DNA from: Spirosoma rhododendri
Lineage (GTDB): Bacteria; Bacteroidota; Bacteroidia; Cytophagales; Spirosomataceae
DNA length: 64,000 nt
Assembly (NCBI RefSeq): GCF_012849055.1
Contig: NZ_CP051677.1
Span: 2,370,501-2,434,500, forward strand
Direction of reading: 5' to 3'
Shown: positions 7,372 to 16,082 of the stretch, piece after piece
Numbering within the stretch: position 1 is the stretch's first letter
How the letters are laid out: each line of letters starts with the position of its first letter
Made by a program: the position numbers and the translations under genes
Notes under the pieces: generated by a model
Told to the model about the DNA's origin: nothing
Seen by the model: only the letters and a program-made list of their open reading frames with translations
Databases searched by the model: none

Positions 7372-8934
7372 TTACGAACCACTGCCTGTTTCAATGACTT
7401 CGCCGGCCTTGTTGAAGAATTTGAAGTTGACAATGCCCAGCGAACTGTCTTTAATAAGCTTTATCCACGTTTTGTACTTCATGTACCACTGCATCTGCTT
7501 CGAATAGAAGCCTTTCGTGTAGTACGCGTACAGAAAGGGGTGCATGGCAATAGAAATACCCGTTTCGTTCTGCTTAGTCAGAATGTAGTCGAGGTTGCTT
7601 TCAATTACGTCAGTAACCAGTACACTGGCCTGAATCGTGCCGCTGCCCCCGCAGGTTGGGCATACTTCCCGCGTGACGATATTCATTTCCGGCCGAACCC
7701 GCTGCCGGGTAATCTGCATTAGACCAAACTTGGTCAGCGGCAGGATCGTGAATTTCGACCTGTCAGGCTTCATCTCATCGCGCATGATATCTTGCAGGAG
7801 CTTTTTGTTCTCCGGCTTCTTCATGTCGATAAAGTCCACAACGATGATACCGCCCATGTCGCGCAGACGCAGCTGACGGGCAATTTCCTTAGCTGCTTCC
7901 CGGTTGACGCTGATCGCTGTCGCTTCCTGATCTTCTTCCGAGTTTGACTTGTTGCCGCTGTTAACGTCGATAACGTGCAGGGCCTCAGTATGCTCGATAA
8001 TCAGATAGCCACCACCGGGCAGGCTTACAGACCGGCCAAACAGCGACTTCAGCTGTTTTTCCAGACCCAATGCCTCGAAGACTTTTGTTTTGCCGTTGTG
8101 TAGCTTAACGATGCGCTCCTTATCAGGGGCAATGGTATGGATGTACTGCCGAATCTCATCGAACGATTCCCGCGTATCGACCGTGATACTCTCAAACGAT
8201 TCGTTGAGCATGTCACGCAGAATCGACGAGGCTCGGTTCATCTCACCCAGCACACGATCACGGGGGCGGGCTTCCGACAGGCTTTTTACGGCCGAATCCC
8301 ACTTCGCCAGCGAGTTTTGCAGGTCGCGGTCGAGTTCGTCGACGTCTTTGTCTTGGGCAACCGTGCGTACGATGATACCAAAATGCGGTGGCTTGAGCGA
8401 GAGCATCAGCTTTTGCAGACGGCTACGCTCAGCACGATCGGTAATTTTTTTGGATAGATTGACCCCATCAGCGAAGGGGACAAGCACGATGTAGCGGCCG
8501 GCGATGGATATGTCGCAGGATAGGCGTGGACCTTTGGTCGAGATGGGTTCTTTAACCACCTGCACCAGAATCGGGCTATTCTTGGTCAGTACCTTATCGA
8601 TTTTCCCGATTTTATCGATAGCCGGTTCGAGGGTAACAGTATCGAGCCGACCTGTGGTGACGCGTTTGGCTATTACGTCTTTGACAAATTTGTTGAGCGA
8701 GTTGATGTTCGGACCCAGGTCCTGATAATGCAGAAAGCCGTCTTTTTCGTGACCCACGTCGACAAATGCCGCGTTGAGGCCCGATGAAAGTTTTTTGACG
8801 GTTCCCAGATACAAGTCGCCGACAGTAAAGCTGCTGTCTAACTCTTCTTCGTGATACTCCAGCAGTCTCTTGTTTTGCAAGAGTGCAATCCGATCACCTT
8901 TTTGAGTCGAACTGATAACTAATTCATTACTCAC
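7372..8934 (-). CDS. rng: Ribonuclease G/E family endoribonuclease
   Basis: Endonuclease of the RNase E/G family, involved in rRNA 5' maturation and mRNA decay. An S1 RNA-binding domain is near the N-terminus (VGDLYLGTVKKLSSGLNAAF). The DNase I-like core carries the metal-binding motifs HVIDVNSGNKS and GGIIVVDFIDM, and the Zn-link is CPTCGGSG. At 520 aa, with no long C-terminal scaffold region, it is RNase G-like rather than RNase E-like. The start codon is ATG 8934. A terminator-like hairpin (8974-9011) lies just upstream on the same strand, between this gene and the Cox24-like gene, so transcription may be attenuated. The C-terminal gene end faces the acyltransferase operon. Confidence 0.95.
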   Translation of the reverse strand: MSNELVISSTQKGDRIALLQNKRLLEYHEEELDSSFTVGDLYLGTVKKLSSGLNAAFVDVGHEKDGFLHYQDLGPNINSLNKFVKDVIAKRVTTGRLDTVTLEPAIDKIGKIDKVLTKNSPILVQVVKEPISTKGPRLSCDISIAGRYIVLVPFADGVNLSKKITDRAERSRLQKLMLSLKPPHFGIIVRTVAQDKDVDELDRDLQNSLAKWDSAVKSLSEARPRDRVLGEMNRASSILRDMLNESFESITVDTRESFDEIRQYIHTIAPDKERIVKLHNGKTKVFEALGLEKQLKSLFGRSVSLPGGGYLIIEHTEALHVIDVNSGNKSNSEEDQEATAISVNREAAKEIARQLRLRDMGGIIVVDFIDMKKPENKKLLQDIMRDEMKPDRSKFTILPLTKFGLMQITRQRVRPEMNIVTREVCPTCGGSGTIQASVLVTDVIESNLDYILTKQNETGISIAMHPFLYAYYTKGFYSKQMQWYMKYKTWIKLIKDSSLGIVNFKFFNKAGEVIETGSGS

Positions 8935-8965
8935 AAGATGAATGAACGGTTAGGATGGCTATATA

Positions 8966-9013
8966 TAAAAAAAGAAGCCACGTTCGGGCTTTGCAGACCG
9001 GCCGAGGCTTCTC
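8966..9013 (-). terminator. Terminator or attenuator between the Cox24-like gene and rng
   Basis: Read on the minus strand, the arms AGAAGCC and GGCTTCT flank a second short GC pairing and are followed by seven T. It lies 84 bp after the small gene's stop codon and about 33 bp before the rng start codon, which leaves little room for a separate rng promoter. Confidence 0.75.
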
Positions 9014-9094
9014 CAAATAAGTGCGCCGTATACGGTATCGTTAGTCTTCGATCAACTGAAATCAGCCGAAAACTGACTGACCGGATACCGCAGA

Positions 9095-9184
9095 CTATTT
9101 TTTCTTGTGCCGGTTTTTTCTGAGCCGTTTCTTCCGCTTGTGAGTGGCAATCTTGTGCCGCTTCCGTTTCTTACCGCAAGGCAT
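9095..9184 (-). CDS. AURKAIP1/Cox24-domain small basic protein (29 aa)
   Basis: A 30-codon frame on the minus strand starts at ATG 9184 and ends at TAG 9097-9095. The product begins MPCGKKRKRHKIATHKRKKR and consists mostly of Lys, Arg and His. This is the tiny protein annotated across Bacteroidota as AURKAIP1/COX24 domain-containing, related to a mitochondrial small-subunit ribosomal protein, and it probably binds rRNA. It lies upstream of the ribonuclease G gene, separated by a terminator-like hairpin. The identification rests on the characteristic start MPCGKKRKRHK and on size and composition. Confidence 0.88.
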   Translation of the reverse strand: MPCGKKRKRHKIATHKRKKRLRKNRHKKK

Positions 9185-9283
9185 AGTGTAAACAGTGTTT
9201 AATGGTTTGTGTGTATGTCGGGAGGCCACCCGGCCTGCCCCCTAATCCAATGCCGCCAGCTACAAACAGCCAACTGCATTCGT

Positions 9284-10150
9284 TTACTTCAGCCGATCTT
9301 CGTATTCGTGAATCGCGGCTAAAATCTGCGGGTCTTTCTCACCGGTCTTTACTTCGGCGAGTACCTGCTTAGCTTCTGCTTTCTGACCTGATTCGGCCAA
9401 ACTGACACCTAAGTAAAACTTAGCTTTCCGGCTGGTTGGGTTGTTGACCAGAATCTGACGAAACCGATCCACCGCCCGACCATACTGGCCCGACCGCATC
9501 GAAAGCATACCCAGATTAAACAGGGCAAGCTCATTATTAGGGTCCTGCTGCAACACCGACCGTAGCAAGGCGATACCCTGCATTGGGTTGTCGGTATTGA
9601 CATAGGTCATTGCCATATTGGCTTTGGCGGCCAGCAGATTCGGATTTTTGTCGAGTGCCTGTTGATAGAACTGCCTGGTCTGCTGCCCTAAAGCTGCCGT
9701 TTTGGCTTCATCAACGGCGAACGTGTACGCTTCAAAATACTGATCGCCCGCGCGAAGCAGATTCGGTTCGCTAGGCTGCGCTTTCGCAACCAGGCCCGCA
9801 TAGTGAGCTGCACTGTCATAGCGGCTTGCCTGCCGGAATGCATCAATGAGTTCGTCTGCTGCTTTGGCGCGTTGGGGCGCTGCTGCCGTCAGGTACGCCG
9901 TCCGCAGCCCGTCGAGACGTTGCTGCTGTTCGGGCGTCATCGGTGCTTCATGAATCTCCGACCGGTCAACCGTTGCGCCAGATGTCGTGGGCTGGGTTCC
10001 CGGTGCTACGCGGCCACTCGGGTTCGCCGAGCCAAGCTGTTTGCTTTCGTTGCGCACAACAACCTTGGGACGGGTGTATAAACCCACCGTAAGGAGCGAC
10101 GCCAGCACGACAACAAGCAGCACGTATTTATTCATAAAGCGAGTCAACAA
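9284..10150 (-). CDS. TPR-repeat protein with N-terminal membrane anchor
   Basis: A 288-aa protein with one N-terminal transmembrane segment (YVLLVVVLASLLTVGLY, about residues 9-25), a Pro/Thr/Ser-rich linker and then about four tetratricopeptide repeats over residues 95-285. The best-formed repeats contain NPNLLAAKANMAMTYVNTDN and NNELALFNLGMLSMRSGQYG. The topology places the repeats in the periplasm. It starts 9 bp after the HU gene stop codon on the same strand and is almost certainly co-transcribed with it; this HU-TPR pairing occurs in related genomes. The exact partner is unknown. Confidence 0.85.
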   Translation of the reverse strand: MLTRFMNKYVLLVVVLASLLTVGLYTRPKVVVRNESKQLGSANPSGRVAPGTQPTTSGATVDRSEIHEAPMTPEQQQRLDGLRTAYLTAAAPQRAKAADELIDAFRQASRYDSAAHYAGLVAKAQPSEPNLLRAGDQYFEAYTFAVDEAKTAALGQQTRQFYQQALDKNPNLLAAKANMAMTYVNTDNPMQGIALLRSVLQQDPNNELALFNLGMLSMRSGQYGRAVDRFRQILVNNPTSRKAKFYLGVSLAESGQKAEAKQVLAEVKTGEKDPQILAAIHEYEDRLK

Positions 10151-10158
10151 TGAGTTGA

Positions 10159-10461
10159 TTATTCGGCGGTTTCCTTGGTTTTTTCGCTGGTTTTAACCTG
10201 CTCGACAAACACCTTAGCCGGCTTGAAGCTAGGGATAAAATGTTCGTCGATTATCATGGCTTTATTCTGCGAGATGTTACGGGCTACTTTCTTCGCTCTT
10301 TTCTTATTGATGAAACTGCCGAATCCTCTTACATAGATATTCTCCCCCTCGGCCAGCGAGTCCTTCACCACCGTGAAAAAGGTCTCCAGTGTGTTTGTCA
10401 CTTCAACCTTATCAATTCCGGTCTTATCGGCGATCTCTGCAATTACGTCTGCTTTCGTCAC
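10159..10461 (-). CDS. HU-family DNA-binding protein
   Basis: Histone-like nucleoid protein of 100 aa that bends DNA. It has the typical N-terminal helices (TKADVIAEIADKTGIDKVEV), the strand segment GENIYVRGFGSF and the DNA-binding arm ending SFKPAKVF. A short charged Lys/Glu/Thr tail of about 14 residues extends beyond the usual HU length of 90. It heads a two-gene operon with the TPR protein (9-bp gap). A TACCTTTG promoter element lies upstream on the minus strand. Confidence 0.94.
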   Translation of the reverse strand: MTKADVIAEIADKTGIDKVEVTNTLETFFTVVKDSLAEGENIYVRGFGSFINKKRAKKVARNISQNKAMIIDEHFIPSFKPAKVFVEQVKTSEKTKETAE

Positions 10462-10524
10462 GACTTCTTAAACTTTAACGTTTACTGTGTTGTTGAAAAA
10501 ATTCAGGTGTCAAAAATGAGACCG

Positions 10525-10532
10525 CAAAGGTA
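10525..10532 (-). promoter_or_regulatory. -7 element TACCTTTG of the HU operon promoter
   Basis: CAAAGGTA on the plus strand reads TACCTTTG on the minus strand, a perfect TAnnTTTG match 63 bp upstream of the HU start codon. No clear -33 element was seen. Confidence 0.5.
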
Positions 10533-10604
10533 GGCCTTTCCGCTTTATTTAAAAAGTAATGGCTGCTCGTTTTTACTCTCAACGCTGCAATTTTCCGTTT
10601 TATT

Positions 10605-11693
10605 TTGGATTGGCAATCAGACGCTAACGCCGTAAAAGCAACGTTTGCACCTACCCTGGAAGGGTGGTACGAACGGCATCGACGCGACCTGCCCTGGCGA
10701 CACACACGTGACCCATATCGTATCTGGCTGTCGGAGGTTATTCTCCAGCAGACCCGGGTAGCACAGGGTAAACCGTACTACGAACGGTTTGTGGAAAGTT
10801 ACCCAACCGTTACCGACCTTGCCAATGCTGATGAGCGTGAACTCCTGCGACTCTGGCAGGGGCTGGGCTACTACTCCCGCGCCCGAAATCTCCATCAGAC
10901 TGCCCGCTATATAACCGATCAACTGGGCGCTGAGTTTCCGGCGACCTTCGCCGGCTTGCTGACTTTGAAAGGGATCGGCGTTTATACGGCGGCAGCGGTG
11001 GCTTCGTTTGCGTTTGGTGAACGTGTGCCGGTTGTTGATGGTAACGTCTACCGGGTGCTGGCCCGCGTGTTTGGCATCACCGAAGATATTACGACGACCG
11101 GAGCTAAAAAAACGTTTGCCAAGCTGGCTGAGCAGCTGATACAGCACGCCGAAGACCCGGCAACGTATAATCAGTCGATTATGGAGTTCGGGGCTATTCA
11201 GTGTACGCCTGTTTCACCCGACTGTCTGTTATGCCCGCTCCAGCAATCCTGCAATGCGTATCAGACGGGTCGGCAGATGCGGCTGCCGGTGAAAGCGAAG
11301 AAAGCGCCTGTTCGCGATCGTTATTTTAACTACCTCGTATTCCGGCAGGGCGACCGACTCGCAATGCGCGAGCGTACAGACCGGGATATCTGGCAGAATC
11401 TGCACGACTTCTGGCTGATCGAAACCGACGAACCGGTTGACGCGCTGACGGATCTGGTACTGCCGGAAGAGGTGGTCGGGCTGGTGAGTCAGGGGCGGGT
11501 AACGGGGGGCGCAGTACCGCTTACTCAGTTACTGTCGCATCAGCGAATCAGGGGGCAGTTCTTTCTGATCGATATGCCTGATGGTCTACCGGTAGCACTG
11601 CCGGCAGGGTTTAACTGGCACTCAGCGGATGAAGTAAATCGGTTGCCGAAGCCGGTTTTAATTACCACGTATTTAAACGAAGGGCTTGGATAA
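10605..11693 (+). CDS. mutY: A/G-specific adenine DNA glycosylase MutY
   Basis: Removes adenine mispaired with 8-oxoguanine. The HhH-GPD fold is clear: catalytic Glu in LSEVILQQTRV (E44), helix-hairpin-helix LLTLKGIGVYTAAAVASFAF, and catalytic Asp in PVVDGNVYRV (D145). The four Cys of the 4Fe-4S cluster follow (CTPVSPDCLLCPLQQSC plus an upstream match), then a C-terminal NUDIX-like recognition domain. There is no ATG near the 5' end, so TTG 10605 is taken as the start; it gives a few residues before the conserved region. The gene is divergent from HU and is followed by ssb and gldE, an order conserved in Bacteroidota. Confidence 0.95.
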   Translation: MDWQSDANAVKATFAPTLEGWYERHRRDLPWRHTRDPYRIWLSEVILQQTRVAQGKPYYERFVESYPTVTDLANADERELLRLWQGLGYYSRARNLHQTARYITDQLGAEFPATFAGLLTLKGIGVYTAAAVASFAFGERVPVVDGNVYRVLARVFGITEDITTTGAKKTFAKLAEQLIQHAEDPATYNQSIMEFGAIQCTPVSPDCLLCPLQQSCNAYQTGRQMRLPVKAKKAPVRDRYFNYLVFRQGDRLAMRERTDRDIWQNLHDFWLIETDEPVDALTDLVLPEEVVGLVSQGRVTGGAVPLTQLLSHQRIRGQFFLIDMPDGLPVALPAGFNWHSADEVNRLPKPVLITTYLNEGLG

Positions 11694-11716
11694 ACACGTA
11701 AGATTCAGTATCTTTA
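11686..11716 (+). promoter_or_regulatory. Promoter of ssb
   Basis: TTG 11686-11688, 20 bp, then TATCTTTA 11709-11716 (one mismatch to TAnnTTTG). It overlaps the mutY stop codon and lies 50 bp before the ssb start. Confidence 0.6.
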
Positions 11717-11765
11717 TCTGTTCTAATCCCCCATATTTTTACCAACAAAACAAGCGAAAAAGCAC

Positions 11766-12299
11766 ATGGCAAGCTTGAATAAAATGACCATTATCGGCAA
11801 CCTCGGTGCCGACCCGGAAGTGCGCTACCTCGATGGTGGGGCCGTTGTGGCCACATTCAACGTAGCGACGACGGAAAAATACACGAACCGCAACGGCGAG
11901 AAAGTTGAACAGACGGAGTGGTTTCGCGTTGAACTCTGGAACGAACAGGCCAAAGTGGCTGAGAAATATTTAAAGAAGGGTAATTCGGTTTACGTAGAAG
12001 GTCGCTTGCGGACAGAATTGTGGACCGATAAAGAAGGAAAAGAGCGGACTTCCCTGCGCGTTCGGGCCAACACCATGCAGTTGCTGGGTAGCCCCAACAG
12101 TGATAACGGTGGCGACAATCAGTACGAAGCTCCGCGTCAACAGCAGGCAGTCCCGCAGCAAGCCGCTCCCCGTCAGCAGGAAGCGCCCGCTGCACAGCAG
12201 CCCGCTCCGCGCCAACAGCCCGCTGCTCAACCCGCGCGGCAACAGCGGCACCCTGAACCGGCTCCTTTTGACGGTGGCGACGATGATTTGCCGTTCTAA
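11766..12299 (+). CDS. ssb: Single-stranded DNA-binding protein
   Basis: Binds single-stranded DNA in replication, repair and recombination. The N-terminal OB fold is complete (NKMTIIGNLGADPEVRYLDG to about residue 110). A Gln/Pro/Ala-rich disordered linker follows (about 115-165). The acidic tip ends DDDLPF, which docks repair and replication proteins. At 177 aa it has the usual length. It has its own promoter over the mutY stop codon, and gldE follows 31 bp later. Confidence 0.97.
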   Translation: MASLNKMTIIGNLGADPEVRYLDGGAVVATFNVATTEKYTNRNGEKVEQTEWFRVELWNEQAKVAEKYLKKGNSVYVEGRLRTELWTDKEGKERTSLRVRANTMQLLGSPNSDNGGDNQYEAPRQQQAVPQQAAPRQQEAPAAQQPAPRQQPAAQPARQQRHPEPAPFDGGDDDLPF

Positions 12300-12330
12300 G
12301 CCCCGTATTGCTTACTAAGATTTACGTTAC

Positions 12331-13668
12331 ATGGACCCCGGTGATCCGCTTTCTCGACAGGTGCTCTCGGCCGATTTAGGCTGGAGCACCTATCTTGCTC
12401 TATATGGCCCGTATCTGGCACTCGTTCTGCTGCTGATTACGCTGGCTGGGTTGGTTTCTGCCTCCGAAGCCGCCTTTTTCTCATTATCACCCGACGATCG
12501 GGTTCGCTGCCGGGAAAGCAACGAACCCGGCTATCAGCAAATAGCCGGTCTGCTCGAACGACCCAAACGGCTGCTGGCGTCGCTGGTAATCTTCAATAAC
12601 CTGATCAACATTGCTGTTGTCGTCATCATCAGTTTTCTGACCTGGGAATACACGCAGGCGGCTAATCGATCGAACTGGTTGCTGATCGGGGTGACGACGT
12701 TAACGACGCTGGTGATTGTACTCTTCGGGGAGATAGTACCGAAAGTATACGCCAGTCAGAATAACCTGCGCGTTGCGCGCCGGACGGCCACCCTGGCCTC
12801 TGTTGGGCTGGCTATTTTTCGCCCGTTGGCGGTGATGCTGGTCAATCTGAGCAATCAGGTGGACAAGCGAATCGAACGGCGGGGGTACAAGCTGTCGATC
12901 GAAGAGCTGAGTCAGGCGGTGGAGTTGACAGGGGCTGAGGCCACTACTGAAGAGAAGGAGATTCTGAAAGGAATCGTTAATTTCAGCAACCTGACCGCCC
13001 GGCAGGTAATGCGCTCCCGACTCGATATTTCGGCCGTTTGCAACGACCTTACCTTCCTCGAACTAATCGATCAGATCAACGCGTCTGGTTATTCACGGGT
13101 GCCGGTGTATGGCGAATCGCTTGATCAGGTGGAGGGTATCGTGTACATCAAAGATTTATTGCCCCACATCCATGCCGACGATTCGTTTGATTGGCAGTCG
13201 CTGATGCGGCCGGTGTTTTTCATTCCTGAGAACAAAAAGGTCGACGATCTGCTACAGGATTTTCAGAAGAAACGGGTGCATATGGCCGTCGTCGTAGACG
13301 AATATGGTGGTACGCGTGGATTGGTGACGCTGGAGGATATTATCGAAGAAATCTTTGGCGACATCAACGACGAATTTGACGACGAGACGCCGGAAGGCTA
13401 TCAGCGCGAAGACGATCGGACGGTTGTGTTTGAAGGAAAAACGCCCTTGACCGATGTCTGTCGCGTGTTGAACGTGGATGCCACGACATTCGAGGAAATT
13501 CAGGGGGATAGCGAATCGCTGGGTGGTTTGCTGCTCGAATTGTTCGGTCGTCTGCCAACAACGGATGATGAGACCGAATACGCTGGCTTTAAGTTCTTCG
13601 TACTGTCAGCTGACGATAAGCGTATCAATGCTGTTCGGGTGACCAAGCTGGAGTCACTACCTGCATAA
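12331..13668 (+). CDS. gldE: Gliding motility-associated protein GldE (CNNM/CBS/CorC family)
   Basis: Inner-membrane protein of the hemolysin C / CorC family. An N-terminal DUF21 (CNNM) membrane domain with three or four helices covers about residues 20-180 (LALVLLLITLAGLVSASEAAF, trimmed). Two CBS domains follow (about 210-330; VDEYGGTRGLVTLEDIIEEI), then the C-terminal CorC_HlyC transporter-associated domain. In Flavobacterium GldE supports gliding and type IX secretion, probably through GldD. Placement right after mutY-ssb matches the conserved gldE position. A plain CorC-like ion-efflux protein is the alternative, but context favours GldE. Confidence 0.85.
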   Translation: MDPGDPLSRQVLSADLGWSTYLALYGPYLALVLLLITLAGLVSASEAAFFSLSPDDRVRCRESNEPGYQQIAGLLERPKRLLASLVIFNNLINIAVVVIISFLTWEYTQAANRSNWLLIGVTTLTTLVIVLFGEIVPKVYASQNNLRVARRTATLASVGLAIFRPLAVMLVNLSNQVDKRIERRGYKLSIEELSQAVELTGAEATTEEKEILKGIVNFSNLTARQVMRSRLDISAVCNDLTFLELIDQINASGYSRVPVYGESLDQVEGIVYIKDLLPHIHADDSFDWQSLMRPVFFIPENKKVDDLLQDFQKKRVHMAVVVDEYGGTRGLVTLEDIIEEIFGDINDEFDDETPEGYQREDDRTVVFEGKTPLTDVCRVLNVDATTFEEIQGDSESLGGLLLELFGRLPTTDDETEYAGFKFFVLSADDKRINAVRVTKLESLPA

Positions 13669-13742
13669 AAAAATTCGAGAAACTAATCAGTGAATCCTGT
13701 CTGCATCGACTGACAGTAGAAAATCCGTTGATTTTCGGGCGA

Positions 13743-14840
13743 TTATAGCCAGAGCCCTTTTCCTGCCACATAATCCTTGTGCAACTCACCGATGTCCGTC
13801 AGTGAGTAGGTCAGCAGCTTATGGTCCTGTAGCTTCTGAAGCTGCGCGCGCTCTTTTGCCGTGAAACGACCGTCGATGAGCAGGCTGAAAACAAGTAGCC
13901 GCTCGACACTGCGCTGCATATCTGGCGGCATAGCGGCCATTTGCGGCAGAAAATCGTCAGGCGAATGAGGTAGTATGGCTTCGTTGACGCGGTCAGTGAG
14001 CGTTTCGACCAGAACCAGGTGCGCGTATACGTGCAGACGGCGCAGTATACCCGCATAGTTCAGAACATCGGTAAGGACGGTTTGAAACTCACTGTTTGTG
14101 TGCCATTCCTCACGCAACTCGTTGACGAAACTACGAATGGTCAGTGGGGCCAGAATCCGGATTTTTAGCTCGAACTGTATCCGTCTGACACTGTAGACGA
14201 GCCAGCTGACGTAACCGACTAACCCGATGATGATTGCGGCTGATGTGGGTATATACGGAATCAGTAGAATTGTAACGATCGTACTGGCAAAGAAGCCAGC
14301 CGCCTGATTGGCCAGGAAATAAGCAAACAAGCCGGAGCGGGACCGGGCCAGATGAGTTTTCAGATTGAAATAGGGCCGAAACCCGGACTTTCCTGAACGG
14401 GCCAGCCGCGCCATTGTCTCAACATGGTGTTCGTAACGGGCGTCGTGCAGGCGGGGAAACTGGCAGATTTGCGCAATGGCCCGCGCGCCAAATCGGTTCA
14501 CACCCGTCGTCAGATGGACGGCGATATAAAGTACCAGCACCGCATACAAAATCGTAATCAGGGGTATGGCAAACGGCTTGCCCGCGATGAGAAACTCCGT
14601 CGACGCAAAGAAGTCAGGCCAGGCAAACTGTGGCAACTGAAATAGTAATACAGTCAATACGCCCAGAAAACCGCTTGCGAATAGCGTTGCGTAGGCTGCG
14701 CGTTGCGTCAGAAACAGCTCATCATCACTCAGTACATATGGCTCATCGGTCGGATGGCTCGCATCGAGCGCCCGACGCAGATAGCGCATGGCGAGGTGAT
14801 CCAATAAGCCGGGAGATTCTTGAGGAGGCCGTGTTGACAT
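13743..14840 (-). CDS. Four-helix membrane protein of unknown function
   Basis: A 365-aa protein that I cannot place in a named family. Two pairs of transmembrane helices are visible (about residues 50-70, 90-113, 170-197 and 200-218), with a basic linker between them. A largely helical cytoplasmic C-terminal domain covers about 220-365 (includes MPPDMQRSVERLLVFSLLID). The C-terminal region LLVFSLLIDGRFTAKERAQL resembles a TerB/DnaJ-type four-helix acidic bundle, but I would not name it. It starts at ATG 14840, divergent from the DUF3500 gene 82 bp away. Its end faces gldE with 74 bp between. Confidence 0.8.
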   Translation of the reverse strand: MSTRPPQESPGLLDHLAMRYLRRALDASHPTDEPYVLSDDELFLTQRAAYATLFASGFLGVLTVLLFQLPQFAWPDFFASTEFLIAGKPFAIPLITILYAVLVLYIAVHLTTGVNRFGARAIAQICQFPRLHDARYEHHVETMARLARSGKSGFRPYFNLKTHLARSRSGLFAYFLANQAAGFFASTIVTILLIPYIPTSAAIIIGLVGYVSWLVYSVRRIQFELKIRILAPLTIRSFVNELREEWHTNSEFQTVLTDVLNYAGILRRLHVYAHLVLVETLTDRVNEAILPHSPDDFLPQMAAMPPDMQRSVERLLVFSLLIDGRFTAKERAQLQKLQDHKLLTYSLTDIGELHKDYVAGKGLWL

Positions 14841-14922
14841 GGTGGGTAGGCCAGAGGCAGATGTCCCCTTTTAACTACGGAATAAGATCGGTTGTTGATT
14901 AAAAAAAAGTCTTTTACTCGCC

Positions 14923-16005
14923 ATGCAGGCAATTCGTTTGGTAGTAGCCGGGATATGCATCAGTCTGATGACTTTCCAAAGCAGTTTAGCGCAACAAAAG
15001 GCGGCTGAACGGTTACGTAATGACATGCAGGAAGAGGCTGAGGCTCTTCTTCGGCTGCTCACACCAGCACAGCGTCAACAGACTGTGTTCCGGTTTGATG
15101 ATGAAGAACGGTTTGACTGGCATTACATTCCTCGCGAACGAAAAGGATTGCCCCTGCGGGCGATGAATGCCCAACAGCAACAGGCCGCCCGGAAACTGCT
15201 TCAACGTTGCCTAAGCCAGGACGGGTATCGCAAAGCGGAAGAAATCATGGCGCTGGAAAACGTACTGCGGGCAATTGAAAATCGACCGTCGAACGATACC
15301 TATCGCGATCCGGACCAGTATGCGTTCTCCATTTTTGGTGATCCATCGGGCAAAGACCCCTGGAGCTGGCGTATCGACGGGCACCATCTGTCGATGCAGT
15401 TTCTGATCGTAACCGGGCCTGATGGTGCCGGGCGGGTACTGGCCCAGACACCCATCTTTTTCGGCAGTAACCCCGCCGTTGTTCGGGCCGATGTGCCGCA
15501 GAAGGGAAAGCAGGTATTGAAAGACGAAACCGCCCGCGCCTTTGAACTGCTGGCATCGCTTGATTCGGCGCAGGTACGGCGGGCTACGCTGGCGGCTGTC
15601 GCCTACCCCGATATTGTAACGGGAAACCGACGCAAGTTATCGCTGGAACGCATGGACGGCCTGCGGCTGGGTGACATGAACGGTCATCAGCGTGACCTGT
15701 TTATGCAGTTGGTACAGGTTTATCTGAACCGTTACCGGGTGACGCTGGCCAGCCAACAACTTGATAAACTGACCAAAGCCGGGCTCGATGAGCTTCGTTT
15801 TGCCTGGGCCGGGGATCTGACGCCCACCCTGGGAGCGGGTAAAGGCTGGTACTATCGTATTCACGGCCCAACGGTGCTGATCGAGTACGACAACACCCAA
15901 ACCAACGCCAACCACATACATACCGTCGTGCGCGACCTGACGAACGATTTCGGGCTCGATGCGCTGGAGGAACATTACCGAAACGCGGTCCACAGTAAGC
16001 CGTGA
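14923..16005 (+). CDS. Exported DUF3500-domain protein
   Basis: A 360-aa protein with a signal peptide (about residues 1-24, ending SLAQ). It matches the DUF3500 pattern throughout: LRLLTPAQRQQTVF, FDDEERFDWHYIPRERKGLP, WSWRIDGHHLSM, IFFGSNPA and the C-terminal WYYRIHGPTVLIEYDN. The family occurs widely in secreted form in Bacteroidota and Planctomycetes; its activity is not known to me. The invariant His-rich motif DGHHL and the repeated IHGPTVLIEYDNTQ block could form a metal or ligand site. It is followed 78 bp later by a subtilase on the same strand, with no terminator seen between them. Confidence 0.9.
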   Translation: MQAIRLVVAGICISLMTFQSSLAQQKAAERLRNDMQEEAEALLRLLTPAQRQQTVFRFDDEERFDWHYIPRERKGLPLRAMNAQQQQAARKLLQRCLSQDGYRKAEEIMALENVLRAIENRPSNDTYRDPDQYAFSIFGDPSGKDPWSWRIDGHHLSMQFLIVTGPDGAGRVLAQTPIFFGSNPAVVRADVPQKGKQVLKDETARAFELLASLDSAQVRRATLAAVAYPDIVTGNRRKLSLERMDGLRLGDMNGHQRDLFMQLVQVYLNRYRVTLASQQLDKLTKAGLDELRFAWAGDLTPTLGAGKGWYYRIHGPTVLIEYDNTQTNANHIHTVVRDLTNDFGLDALEEHYRNAVHSKP

Positions 16006-16082
16006 AAAAACATTTTAACCTTTTTTAAGCAATTGTTACCGGGGGGCGGGCTTGTTTTGCCGGAAAATTTCGTTTCCAATAC

